A DNA stretch of 64,000 bases, from contig JAYRVH010000048.1 in NCBI GenBank assembly GCA_041918615.1, positions 1 to 64,000 of the forward strand. The letters are read 5' to 3'. Under the pieces are notes generated by a model. The model saw only the letters and a program-made list of their open reading frames with translations, made no database searches and had not been told where the DNA came from. Positions 50,112 to 58,181 of this stretch are shown one piece after another. The translations under genes and the position numbers were made by a program. This stretch comes from JAEUJM01 sp041918615 (GTDB taxonomy: Bacteria > Actinomycetota > Acidimicrobiia > Acidimicrobiales > DATDAH01). How positions within the stretch are numbered: position 1 is the first letter of the stretch; every line of letters starts with the position of its first letter.

Positions 50112-50468
50112 ATGTACGGCACCCTCATCCGTCGGGCGCGGTCGGAACGGCAGCTCACGCAGGTTGAACTGGCGCGGGTCTCGGGAATCGAGCAGGCGAA
50201 CATCTCGGCCATCGAGACCGGGCGGCGCCTGCCGAGTGCCGAGACGCTGCACCGGCTCTTCGCCGCGTGCGGGTTCGAGCTGATCGCCGTTGCCGGACCG
50301 CGGATGCTGGCGCTACCGCCACTGCCGTTGGGCCTGCCGCCCGACGACCACGACTTCGACCCACCCGACGAGCCGTCGCTCGTCACGGCCGACACACCAC
50401 CTGAGTTGCGGGCCCGACTCCTGGTCGCTGCGCTCGACGCGTCCGAGGCGATCCTCCGGTCGCGCTGA
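50112..50468 (+). CDS. XRE-family HTH protein, putative antitoxin (118 aa)
   Basis: Residues 5-60 are an XRE domain: LIRRARSERQLTQVELARVS, GIEQANISAIETGRRLPSAE, TLHRLFAACGFELIAVAGPR. A Pro-rich spacer and a helical tail (ELRARLLVAALDASEAILRS) follow. The stop TGA shares one base with the ATG of the next gene, so the two are coupled. About 51 bases of this gene (50246-50296) are repeated in inverted orientation at 52552-52602. The pair with a nucleotidyltransferase resembles a toxin-antitoxin or defence module. Confidence 0.82.
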   Translation: MYGTLIRRARSERQLTQVELARVSGIEQANISAIETGRRLPSAETLHRLFAACGFELIAVAGPRMLALPPLPLGLPPDDHDFDPPDEPSLVTADTPPELRARLLVAALDASEAILRSR

Positions 50469-51025
50469 TGGACTTCGTCGATCTCATCGTCACCGTCCAC
50501 GGCCGGTTGGACGACGTCGGCATCAGCCATGCCTTCGGCGGCGCGCTCGCGCTCGGGTACGTGGCCGAGCCTCGGGGGACGGTCGACATCGACGTCAACG
50601 TGTTCGTCCCGCCCGAGCAGGTCGACGACGTCGGTGACGCGCTCCGGCCGATCGGGTTCGTTCAGCCGACGCAGGTGTCAGAGAGGCCACCGGTGGCCGG
50701 TATCCGGTTCACCCACGACGTGGAGCCCTTCCCGCTCGACGTGTTCCCGTCGCTCGACGATCGCTACGCCGAGGTGGAACGGCGGGTGGTGCACCACCCG
50801 TTCGGACGGGGCGAGGACGTGTTGCCGTTCCTCTCGGCCGAGGACCTGTGCGTGTTCAAGCTGTCGTTCAACCGGGCACAGGACTGGGTCGACCTGGCGG
50901 CCATAGCCCGTGCCCGCCCCACCCTCGACGTCGAGGTGGTGGAGGAGTTGGCCGTCGCCCTCCGGGGACCGACCATGTACCCCCGAGTCACCCGCCTCCG
51001 CGCCCTGCTGCGCCGGCCAACCTGA
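50468..51025 (+). CDS. Nucleotidyltransferase-fold protein, putative toxin (185 aa)
   Basis: SHAFGGALALGYVAEPRGTV contains the GG-x(n) motif and DIDVNVFVPPEQVDDVG the D-x-D metal pair of the Pol-beta-type nucleotidyltransferase fold, close to AbiEii/DUF6036-like proteins. PFLSAEDLCVFKLSFNRAQD and WVDLAAIARARPTLDVEVVE continue the C-terminal part, with the usual D(W)xDL. Such enzymes can transfer nucleotides to tRNA (as MenT/AbiEii do) and act as toxins paired with a DNA-binding antitoxin. The coupled start and upstream palindrome support that reading here, but the target is unknown. Confidence 0.75.
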   Translation: MDFVDLIVTVHGRLDDVGISHAFGGALALGYVAEPRGTVDIDVNVFVPPEQVDDVGDALRPIGFVQPTQVSERPPVAGIRFTHDVEPFPLDVFPSLDDRYAEVERRVVHHPFGRGEDVLPFLSAEDLCVFKLSFNRAQDWVDLAAIARARPTLDVEVVEELAVALRGPTMYPRVTRLRALLRRPT

Positions 51026-51150
51026 CCCGAACCAGCGCGCGTTCTGGGTCCTGGACAGCGATCACCCTGCGACTCCTCCGCCGGCGCCCCTCGGGACCCG
51101 ATTCGAGTCGGTCCTGCTGCTGCGCTCCGCGGCCAGCGTCGATGTGAGTC

Positions 51151-51315
51151 ATGTGGGTCGACGGTGGTGCTCCGACCCACGACACTGGCTTGAGGCCGCG
51201 ACGGTGGGGATGGCGATTGGCGGGTCTCGGCGTCGCCCTCACCGCCCTCACCGCCCTCACCGCCCTGGTGACGGGCATGGTGGCTGGAAGCACCCTGGTG
51301 CCCTTTCGCGTCGTC
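51151..51315 (+). pseudogene. Truncated duplicate of the GH26 gene's N-terminus
   Basis: The frame contains RPRRWGWRLAGLGVALTALT and ALVTGMVAGSTLV, which line up with VPRRWGWRIIGLAVTVVGVT and GLVTGMIAGGAML at the start of the GH26 protein at 52684. Nothing beyond this anchor segment is conserved, and the frame soon runs into the next gene. It is a leftover of a duplicated copy, 1.5 kb from the intact gene. An 'ACCGCCCTC' triplication (51240-51263) has expanded its middle. Confidence 0.65.
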
Positions 51316-51352
51316 GGCGCGGGCGGAGGAGGACGCGGCTCACGACAGCTAC

Positions 51353-51802
51353 ATGTGCCTGCGATCCCTCGCCGTCGGAACTGCGCTCGTCGTCATGGGT
51401 ATCGCGGCCAGAAGCCCTTTCCTTCTGCTTGCCGGCGTGGTCCAGATCCTGTGCAGCCTGCGGTATCTCCGGTGCCGTGTGGTCGCGACGAGTCGTTCGA
51501 TCCTCATGGTGAACAAGTGGCACCGGTACTCCCTGTCGATCGGCGACATCACCGCCGCCCGGATCGAGGACTTCGAGCCAGGACTCGGATCCATGCCGTT
51601 TGCCGCGTGCAACACCCTGTGGCCTCGCAGCTTCGAGGCCTGCGGGCTGATCCGAAGCAGCGGTCCGCCCGTCCGCGGTGATGCCCTCGTCGGAATGCCT
51701 GGCGAAGCGCATCCTCTTGCCCCGATGCCGGTCGAAGCGAAGCAGGCGATTCTCCAACGGTGGATCGTGGCCGCTCGCAGCGGCACGGTCAGCCCGGCCT
51801 GA
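51353..51802 (+). CDS. Hypothetical membrane-anchored protein (149 aa)
   Basis: ATG 51353 begins a hydrophobic stretch (LAVGTALVVMGIAARSPFLL, then LAGVVQILCSLRYLRC) that spans the membrane once or twice. The rest (SRSILMVNKWHRYSLSIGDI, AARIEDFEPGLG) resembles a PH-like domain as found in many actinobacterial hypotheticals. It ends with a helix. It converges with the methyltransferase gene and overlaps it by 14 bases at the 3' ends. No specific function. Confidence 0.6.
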   Translation: MCLRSLAVGTALVVMGIAARSPFLLLAGVVQILCSLRYLRCRVVATSRSILMVNKWHRYSLSIGDITAARIEDFEPGLGSMPFAACNTLWPRSFEACGLIRSSGPPVRGDALVGMPGEAHPLAPMPVEAKQAILQRWIVAARSGTVSPA

Positions 51803-52427
51803 CCCCACCCAACAGCGCGAGCTCGCGCCACTTCCAGTGGCAGTCGACGTCGGTGAAGCCGATCTCGCGTAACCATTGCAGTTGCGTCTCAACCGGGGCG
51901 AGCAGGTTCGACGGGTCGTCGGGTTGGTCGCCCACGCCGATGGCGTCTCGGAAGGCCTGGTGCAAGCGCGGCGACGGCGAGGCGACGTGCTCCAGGTTCA
52001 GGAGAGCGCCGCCCGGTCGCAACAGGGCGAACGTCTCCGCGTAGAGCGACCGCTTGGCTTCGTCGGGTGTGTGGTGGATGGCGAAACTGGAGACGATCGC
52101 GTCGAAGGGCCCCTCGTCGGGCAGCGGGTCCTCCAGGTCGTGGGCGCGCACCTCGACGTCGGCGTCGCCGGCGAAGCGCTCGCGGGCCTCGGCCAACATA
52201 TGGGTGTTCAGGTCGAGCGCGAGGCCCGCCGCTCCGGGCCGGGCGGTGCGCACGAGGGCCAGCAGGCGACCGTCGCCCGTCCCGAGGTCGAGCACGCGGT
52301 CGACCCGCTCGGGCAGCTGCTCGCTGAGCGCCGCCTCACCCTCGGTGCGGTGCGGGATCGCCTCCGCGATCGTGAGGTATGCCATCGCGTGCTCGGCGAT
52401 GGGCCACAGGTTCGTCTCGGTCGCCAT
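51789..52427 (-). CDS. Class I SAM-dependent methyltransferase (212 aa)
   Basis: VDRVLDLGTGDGRLLALVRT is motif I (G-x-G-x-G variant), AAGLALDLNTHMLAEARERF motif II, and FDAIVSSFAIHHTPDEAKRS the post-I/motif-IV region. LLRPGGALLNLEHVASPSPR is motif VI. The substrate is not indicated. The ATG at 52427 has no clear ribosome binding site. Its 5' flank carries hairpin copy B and the inverted duplication. Confidence 0.85.
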   Translation of the reverse strand: MATETNLWPIAEHAMAYLTIAEAIPHRTEGEAALSEQLPERVDRVLDLGTGDGRLLALVRTARPGAAGLALDLNTHMLAEARERFAGDADVEVRAHDLEDPLPDEGPFDAIVSSFAIHHTPDEAKRSLYAETFALLRPGGALLNLEHVASPSPRLHQAFRDAIGVGDQPDDPSNLLAPVETQLQWLREIGFTDVDCHWKWRELALLGGVRPG

Positions 52428-52472
52428 GGGCCAACCGTCGCATGTCTGGGCTCGCGCGCCACCGCGATTTCA

Positions 52473-52519
52473 TTCTCGACGCAATAGCCTCCCGAAAACA
52501 CCAGTTATTGCGTCGAGAA
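52473..52519. repeat. Hairpin repeat element, copy B
   Basis: TTCTCGACGCAATA (52473-52486) and TATTGCGTCGAGAA (52506-52519) are a perfect 14-base inverted repeat around a 19-base loop. It ends TATTGCGTCGAGAACGGGGG, matching copy C in 18 of 20 bases at the same place. It lies between the divergent methyltransferase and GH26 genes, so it is not an ordinary terminator. Confidence 0.65.
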
Positions 52520-52551
52520 CGGGGGCGTGGGGGGGAAGGGACTGGCCGTCA

Positions 52552-52602
52552 CCGGCAACGGCGATCAGCTCGAACCCGCACGCGGCGAACAGCCGGTGCA
52601 GC
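52552..52602 (-). repeat. Inverted duplicate of an internal part of the XRE gene
   Basis: These 51 bases match the reverse complement of 50246-50296 (inside the XRE antitoxin gene) at 50 positions. They lie next to hairpin copy B and 80 bases before the GH26 start. The copy carries only codons for RLFAACGFELIAVA and neighbours, so it codes for nothing on its own. Confidence 0.8.
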
Positions 52603-52683
52603 GGGTCGCCCGTGGCCGCGGTCGGCGCGGCCCGTCTGGGCCATGTCTCGACGCGGTCGCGGTTTCACGGCACACTGGGACCC

Positions 52684-53784
52684 GTGCCGCGGAGGTGGGG
52701 ATGGAGGATCATCGGGCTCGCGGTCACGGTGGTCGGTGTGACGGGCCTGGTCACCGGCATGATCGCCGGGGGAGCGATGCTGGCCTCTCGGGCGCTGTCC
52801 GGCGCCGATGGCCCGCCCGTCGAGGCGCCGCCTGCCGGGCAGTTCCTCCACGGCGTCTACCCGGGCGGCCGGTCGGGCTGGGAGGATGACATCACCCCGG
52901 CCAGCCTGGACGCCTACGAGCGGGCGGTCGGGCGCTCGGTCGCCTGGGTGTACTTCTCGAACAACTGGTTCGACAGCCGGGCGTTCCCCGCCGAGACGGC
53001 CGGCTGGATCCGAGAGCGTGGGTCAGTGCCGTTCATCCGCCTCATGCTGCGCAGCCGGACCCCCACCCAGCCCGACCCGCGCTTCAAGCTGCGGCGGGTC
53101 CTCGACGGCACGTTCGACGACGACCTCAGGGCCTGGGGTGAGGCCGCCGCGGGCTTCGGCTCGCCCCTCATCGTCGAGTGGGGCACCGAGATGAACGGCG
53201 ACTGGTTCGGCTGGAACGGGCAGTGGAACGGCGGCGGCGACCAGGGCCCGAGGCGCTTCCGTCGGGCGTACCGCCACATCGAGCGCGTCATCGAGGATGC
53301 GGGGGCCGACAACATCACCTGGGCCTGGCACGTCAACGGCGACAGCGAGCCCGATGTGGCCTGGAACCAGCCCGAGCGGTACTACCCGGGGGACGAGTGG
53401 GTCGACTGGGTCGGCCTGTCGGCCTACGGCGCACTCACGCCGACGGAGCGGGGCGGCGACTGGCGGCCGTTCCGTCGGACGCTCGACGAGATGGTGCCGC
53501 GTCTCACCGCCCTGGCGCCCGGCAAGCCGGTGATGGTGTTCGAGTTCGGCATGGCGGCGGGCAACCCCGACGGGCGGGCCTTCGACTACGCCGACTGGGC
53601 CCTCACCAACCTGTTCGACGACCGGTGGCCCGCCGTCCGCGGGTTCTCGTGGTGGAACGAGACGTGGCAGAACGACGACGACCCCGCCCACGACACCGAC
53701 ATGCGCGTGCAGACGAACCGCGGCGTCCGCCGGGTCTTCCGCCGCCACCTGATCGACAACCCCGCGATCGTGGACCACGGCTGA
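52684..53784 (+). CDS. GH26-like glycoside hydrolase, membrane-anchored (366 aa)
   Basis: From GTG 52684 a single N-terminal helix (IIGLAVTVVGVTGLVTGMIA) anchors the protein outside. LIVEWGTEMNGDWFGWNGQW has the acid/base Glu of GH26 (EWxxExNG-type pattern) and GKPVMVFEFGMAAGNPDGRA the nucleophile Glu. NITWAWHVNGDSEPD and WVDWVGLSAYGAL are further family blocks. GH26 enzymes cleave beta-mannans or mixed beta-glucans. It is flanked by hairpin copies B and C. A truncated copy of its N-terminus lies at 51151. It converges with an alpha-galactosidase gene, so the two may act on galactomannan. Confidence 0.85.
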   Translation: MPRRWGWRIIGLAVTVVGVTGLVTGMIAGGAMLASRALSGADGPPVEAPPAGQFLHGVYPGGRSGWEDDITPASLDAYERAVGRSVAWVYFSNNWFDSRAFPAETAGWIRERGSVPFIRLMLRSRTPTQPDPRFKLRRVLDGTFDDDLRAWGEAAAGFGSPLIVEWGTEMNGDWFGWNGQWNGGGDQGPRRFRRAYRHIERVIEDAGADNITWAWHVNGDSEPDVAWNQPERYYPGDEWVDWVGLSAYGALTPTERGGDWRPFRRTLDEMVPRLTALAPGKPVMVFEFGMAAGNPDGRAFDYADWALTNLFDDRWPAVRGFSWWNETWQNDDDPAHDTDMRVQTNRGVRRVFRRHLIDNPAIVDHG

Positions 53785-53817
53785 AGCGGACCCGTCGCCA
53801 TCGTTCCAGCTTCAGCT

Positions 53818-53860
53818 GTTCCGACGCGATGGTTCGTGGAACCGCTATTGCCTCGGGAAC
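53818..53860. repeat. Hairpin repeat element, copy C
   Basis: Outer arms GTTCC (53818-53822) and GGAAC (53856-53860) enclose an inner perfect stem GGTTC-GTG-GAACC (53831-53843). The right end, TATTGCCTCGGGAACGGGGG, matches copy B at 18 of 20 bases. It lies between the convergent GH26 and alpha-galactosidase genes and could end transcription of both. Confidence 0.6.
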
Positions 53861-55608
53861 GGGGGGGTCGACGGGAGGGGGGTGCCGACGCCGTCCGCCA
53901 GTTGCACGGGGACGGGGTGGTCGCCAACGCCGTCCAGCAGGTCGCCGCAGCGGGCGGGCGACCCCGCCACCGCGGCGGCGTCGCTGGCGCGGCCGAGCGC
54001 GAGCGCTTCGTCGAGCAGGGCACGCTCGGGCGCACCGAGCAGGGCCAGATCGTCCGACACGAGCGCCATGCCGCCCGACACCCCCACCGCCAGTGCCCAT
54101 GCCCGGGCCGCCTCGGGCGAGAGGGCGGTCTCGCTCGTGCGCAACATGATGCAGTCGGGGTCGTTGAGCCAGAGCTTGCGGTGCATGAACGACCGGGACA
54201 GGGTCGACCGCCAGGCGCCGCGGGTCGAGGGGCTCACCTCCTCGTAGCCGGGCATGGCGAATTCGTCGGTGCGCTCCCACGAGGGCGCCACGTCGGGCCC
54301 GATGCGCATGCCGTCGACCACCCCCACGACGGCGCCGAGCGGGCAACCGCAGGCCAGGATGAACGTGTCGTCCCCGGCGCCCCGCCGGATCGCCTCGTAG
54401 CCGAGCCGCACCCGCTCGGCCGGCGTGCGGGAGCGGTCGGCCCACCGCCCGTCGAGGGCCGGCGCGCAGGTGAAGTCGAGCTTCAGGTAGTCGTAGCCGG
54501 CGTCGACGAGGGCGGCGGCGGTGTCGGCCAGGTGCTCCTGGACCTCGGGCAGCGTCGTGTCGAGGCTGCACATGAAGCCGCCCCAGTCGGGGTTGAACCA
54601 ACCCATCAGCGGGTCGTCGGGGCCGGTGGCGGCCGCCGTCTCCCGCGCCGCCCACTCGGGGTGCGCGCGCATCACCTGCGAGTCGGGCGAGGCCAGGAAC
54701 GGCGCCATCCAGATGCCTGGCGTGTACCCGGCCGCGTTGATGTCGGCGGCGATGTGGTCGACGCCGGACGCGAACTTGTCGTTCGTCTCGAGCCAGTCAC
54801 CGACGGCGGCCTCGTAGCCGTCGTCGACCTGGAACACGGTGAAGGGCCAGTCACCGGCACGGGCGAGGTTCGAGCGGACCTGGTCCTCGGTGAGCGAGTG
54901 GAAGTAGTGGTACCAGGAGCACCAGCCCACCTGGAAGGGGGCCGTCGTTCGGGCGTGCTCGGCCCGGCCCACCTCGCCGGCCCAGGCCTCGAGCAGCGCC
55001 GACGCATCGTCGCCGGTCCGGGTGACCACGTCGTGGAGCATGCGCTCCGAGCCCGCCGCCAGCACCGCGCCGCCGAGATACGCCTCGGCCACGACCTCGA
55101 TGCCGCCGTCGCGGCGATCGGAGATCCGCAGGGTGCCGTCGTGGGTGGCACCGCCGATGAACCCGAAGAGGTGGGTCGGCGCGTCGTCCCCGGTTCCGCG
55201 CACCACGGTGACGCACTCGGATCGCACCTCTCCGGCCGGGGCGACGGCGGGGTCGGCGTGATGGACCCGACGGGCGAACCCGACCACCGCGTCGAGCAGG
55301 TCGTCGCCGGGCCGCGTGCGGGACGGGTCGTGGTGGGCGCCCAGGGTGACCGCGCCGGTGGGCGACCACGACTGGTACCCGTTCTGGAAGCAGCGGACCG
55401 GGGCGCGGGCGCCGCTGAGCAGGAAGCGCAGGCGCACCGAGCGGACTGCCACGGGTCGGTCGCCCGTGTTGCGCACCGACCATCGCCACCGACCGCCACC
55501 GGCGTTGTCGATGATGCCGTCGACGGCAAGGTCGACGGCATCATCGACGGACACCTGCAGCGCAGGGTCGGCCGGGAGGGTCTCGACCCCGAGGAGCGAA
55601 ACGGTCAT
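53845..55608 (-). CDS. GH36 alpha-galactosidase-like protein (587 aa)
   Basis: An N-terminal beta-sandwich (residues 1-220) precedes a TIM barrel: PFQVGWCSWYHYFHSLTEDQ, FTVFQVDDGYEAAVGDWLET, and DYLKLDFTCAPALDGRWADR with the nucleophile Asp in LKLDF. GMRIGPDVAPSWERTD has the acid/base Asp. HRKLWLNDPDCIMLR is also typical. It cleaves terminal alpha-galactose from oligosaccharides; no signal peptide is seen, so it is cytoplasmic. ATG 55608 follows the MBL gene by 16 bases and may share its transcript. Confidence 0.87.
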   Translation of the reverse strand: MTVSLLGVETLPADPALQVSVDDAVDLAVDGIIDNAGGGRWRWSVRNTGDRPVAVRSVRLRFLLSGARAPVRCFQNGYQSWSPTGAVTLGAHHDPSRTRPGDDLLDAVVGFARRVHHADPAVAPAGEVRSECVTVVRGTGDDAPTHLFGFIGGATHDGTLRISDRRDGGIEVVAEAYLGGAVLAAGSERMLHDVVTRTGDDASALLEAWAGEVGRAEHARTTAPFQVGWCSWYHYFHSLTEDQVRSNLARAGDWPFTVFQVDDGYEAAVGDWLETNDKFASGVDHIAADINAAGYTPGIWMAPFLASPDSQVMRAHPEWAARETAAATGPDDPLMGWFNPDWGGFMCSLDTTLPEVQEHLADTAAALVDAGYDYLKLDFTCAPALDGRWADRSRTPAERVRLGYEAIRRGAGDDTFILACGCPLGAVVGVVDGMRIGPDVAPSWERTDEFAMPGYEEVSPSTRGAWRSTLSRSFMHRKLWLNDPDCIMLRTSETALSPEAARAWALAVGVSGGMALVSDDLALLGAPERALLDEALALGRASDAAAVAGSPARCGDLLDGVGDHPVPVQLADGVGTPLPSTPPFPRQ

Positions 55609-55624
55609 CGGTCGGATTGTGTGA

Positions 55625-56614
55625 TCATTGCTCGTTCGCACCTTGGGACGCGGTGCCCCTTCCCGGTGGGTGCGGGTGGGGCGCTCCGTGGGAATGGCCG
55701 CCGGCCGGACCGGTGCTGCGCTGGTCGAGCCACCGGCGGAACCCGGCGGCGTTGGAGTGGATGCCGTTGAGCGTCTCGAGCTTCTCGCGCTGTTCGGGAG
55801 CGACCCGGTCGAGCTCGCCGCCGAAGGCCTCGTCGAGGGCGGCGGCGATGTCCCGATCCTCCCGCCAGGCGGTCTCGGCCACCTCGGCCCACCGACGCAG
55901 GATGTCGTGGGCCTCCTCGAGGATCTCGGCGGGATCGGGCACCAGGCCGAAATGGGCCAGGGCGATGCCCGCGGGGTGTCGTTCGGCGAACCGGTCGAGC
56001 GACGCCAGCGCCTGGTCGAGGTCGAAGTCGGGCGGCGGTGTGGCCGGGCGCAGGATGCCCGCATCGGGGAGGCGCACACCGACGGCGTCGCCCGCGAACA
56101 GGATCCCGCTCTCCGAGTCGTGCAGCGCCAGATGGTGCTTGGCGTGGCCCGGCGAGTCGACCGTGGTGAGGGTGCGGTCGGGGCCGATGCGGATCTGCTC
56201 GCCGTCGGCCAGCACGTGCACCCGTTCGGCCGGCGTGGGGTCGAGGCGGCCGTAGAGGGAGTCGAGCAGGTCGCCGTAGACCGTGGCCGCCGATGCCACC
56301 AGCCGGCTCGGGTCCACGAGGTGCCGGGCGCCCCGCTCGTGCACGTGGACCCTGGCGTTCGGGAACGCCCGGGCCACGTCACCGACACCCCCTGCGTGGT
56401 CGAGGTGGATGTGGGTGACCGCGATGCCGGCCAGCGCGTCGGGCGCGACCCCGAGATCGTCCAGAGCGGTGAGCAGCTCGCCCACTGAGCTCTGGCTCCC
56501 GGTCTCGACGAGCACCGGCGCCGGCCCCTCGATCAGGTAGCCCGCGGTGACGCGCTCCCACCCGCCGAGCAACGTGTCGATCTGGCGGACCCCCGAGCCG
56601 ATCATCTCCCCCAC
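55625..56614 (-). CDS. MBL-fold metallohydrolase (329 aa)
   Basis: AGYLIEGPAPVLVETGSQSS opens the fold, and AVTHIHLDHAGGVGDVARAF is the H-x-H-x-D-H motif. TTVDSPGHAKHHLALHDSES and GILFAGDAVGVRLPDAGILR give the next ligands. The C-terminal helical part and His-rich tail (GGHSHGAPHPHPP) may add metal binding. The start GTG 56614 has GATGCT six bases upstream; ATG 56605 is an alternative. The substrate is not indicated. Confidence 0.88.
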   Translation of the reverse strand: MGEMIGSGVRQIDTLLGGWERVTAGYLIEGPAPVLVETGSQSSVGELLTALDDLGVAPDALAGIAVTHIHLDHAGGVGDVARAFPNARVHVHERGARHLVDPSRLVASAATVYGDLLDSLYGRLDPTPAERVHVLADGEQIRIGPDRTLTTVDSPGHAKHHLALHDSESGILFAGDAVGVRLPDAGILRPATPPPDFDLDQALASLDRFAERHPAGIALAHFGLVPDPAEILEEAHDILRRWAEVAETAWREDRDIAAALDEAFGGELDRVAPEQREKLETLNGIHSNAAGFRRWLDQRSTGPAGGHSHGAPHPHPPGRGTASQGANEQ

Positions 56615-56661
56615 GCCAAGAGCATCGCAGGCTCCCGGCCGCCGCGCCGCCCGACCCGCGA

Positions 56662-57387
56662 TCAGGCCAGCGTGACGCCCGCGGGCAAGGCGAGTCGGTG
56701 CGCCGCCAGCAGGTCGGCGTCGGCGAGAAGCTCCTCGGTCGGCCCGTCGGTGACGATCCGGCCCGCGTCGAGGATGACGGCCCGTGCGCAGAGCTCGCGG
56801 GCGTAGAGCAGGTCGTGGGTGACGACCAGCAGCGCCACGTCGAGGCCGGCGAGCACCCCGGCCAACTCGGCTCGGGCGGCGGGGTCGAGGTTGGCGGACG
56901 GCTCGTCGAGCACCAGGGTGGTGGGTCCCATGGCCAGGACCGTGGCGACCGCCACTCGCCGGCGCTCGCCCAGGCTCAGGTGGTGTGGCGGGCGGTCGGC
57001 GACCGCCGTCATCCCCACCGCGGCCAGGGCGGCCTGCACCCGTTCGTCCACCTCGGTCGGGCCGAGGCCCAGGTTTGCCGGGCCGAAGGCGACGTCCTGG
57101 CGCACGGTCGGGCAGAAGAGCTGGTCGTCGGGGTCCTGGAACACGATGCCCACCCGCCGTCGCACTTCCCGGAGGTTCGGCTTGCCCACCGTGAGACCGT
57201 CGACCTCCACCGAGCCCTGCCGGGGGGTGAGGACCCCGTTGAGGTGCAGCATCAGGGTGGTCTTGCCGGCGCCGTTCGGGCCGAGGACCGCCACGCGCTC
57301 GCCGCTCCCCACCTCGAGGTCGACGCCCCGCAGCGCCTCACGGCCGTCGGGGTAGGCGTAGTGGAGCCCGGTCACGCGCAGCGTCAT
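56662..57387 (-). CDS. cbiO: ECF transporter ATPase CbiO/NikO-type (241 aa)
   Basis: VAVLGPNGAGKTTLMLHLNG is the Walker A, HHLSLGERRRVAVATVLAMG the signature, and TTLVLDEPSANLDPAARAEL Walker B. VGIVFQDPDDQLFCPTVRQD is the Q-loop region typical of the ECF energy-coupling ATPases. ATG 57387 overlaps the stop of the CbiQ gene by four bases. It powers the CbiMNQ complex. Confidence 0.93.
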   Translation of the reverse strand: MTLRVTGLHYAYPDGREALRGVDLEVGSGERVAVLGPNGAGKTTLMLHLNGVLTPRQGSVEVDGLTVGKPNLREVRRRVGIVFQDPDDQLFCPTVRQDVAFGPANLGLGPTEVDERVQAALAAVGMTAVADRPPHHLSLGERRRVAVATVLAMGPTTLVLDEPSANLDPAARAELAGVLAGLDVALLVVTHDLLYARELCARAVILDAGRIVTDGPTEELLADADLLAAHRLALPAGVTLA

Positions 57388-58109
57388 GCCGGAACGAGCG
57401 CCACCGACGCGCCGAGCACCGAGACGGCGGCGAAGCCCGCGGCCACCCCCCAGTCGGCGAGGGGGACCCGCTCTTCGGGGCCGCGGGGCCAGGTGCCGTC
57501 GAACCCTCGCGACACCATGGCCAGGTGCACCCGCTCGCCGCGTTCGAACGACCGCACGAACAGGGCGCCCGCGGTCGTCGCCACCGCATGGGCCTGCCAG
57601 AGCCACCGGGGGTCGTCGCCCCGCGAGATCCTGGCCACGCGCATCCGGTCGAGCTCGCCCGAGACCACCTCGCCGTAGCGCACCATGAACCCGCCGATGG
57701 CGGTGAAGGCCGGCGGCACCCGCAGTCGTCGGGCCCCAGCGAGCAGGTCGCCGATCGGGGTGGTGGTCGACAGGACGACTGCCACGGCCAGCCCGAGGGT
57801 GCCCTTGACCATGATGTTCCAGGCCGACCACAACCCGTTCACGGACAGCGATACCCCGACGACCGAAACCCGCTCGCCGCGAGCCACGATCGGGAGCAGG
57901 AGCGCGAAGACGACGAACGGCGTCTCGATGGCGAGCCGGCGGGCCGCCGTTCGCCACCCGACGCCGGCGAGACCCGCCACCAGCGCCACGGCGACCGCGT
58001 CGACGGCGAACGCCACGAAGGCGGTCCGGGGGGTGGCGACCACGCCGAACACGAACACGAGCGCGGCGACCACCTTCACGTGGGCGGGCAGCCGATGAAC
58101 CGGGCTCAC
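57384..58109 (-). CDS. cbiQ: ECF transporter transmembrane subunit CbiQ/NikQ-type (241 aa)
   Basis: The protein has about five helices. HRLPAHVKVVAALVFVFGVV is the conserved start, MRVARISRGDDPRWLWQAHA and ERVHLAMVSRGFDG contain the two A-R-G/S-R-G coupling helices that contact CbiO. The start is GTG 58109. It follows the CbiN-type gene by 72 bases and is coupled to CbiO downstream. Confidence 0.92.
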   Translation of the reverse strand: MSPVHRLPAHVKVVAALVFVFGVVATPRTAFVAFAVDAVAVALVAGLAGVGWRTAARRLAIETPFVVFALLLPIVARGERVSVVGVSLSVNGLWSAWNIMVKGTLGLAVAVVLSTTTPIGDLLAGARRLRVPPAFTAIGGFMVRYGEVVSGELDRMRVARISRGDDPRWLWQAHAVATTAGALFVRSFERGERVHLAMVSRGFDGTWPRGPEERVPLADWGVAAGFAAVSVLGASVALVPA

Positions 58110-58181
58110 GACTTCCGCTCTCGGCTGCGCCGGGCCGCTCGGGCCCCGCCCTCGTCCCTCGGGCTCACGGCGATGCCGGGC

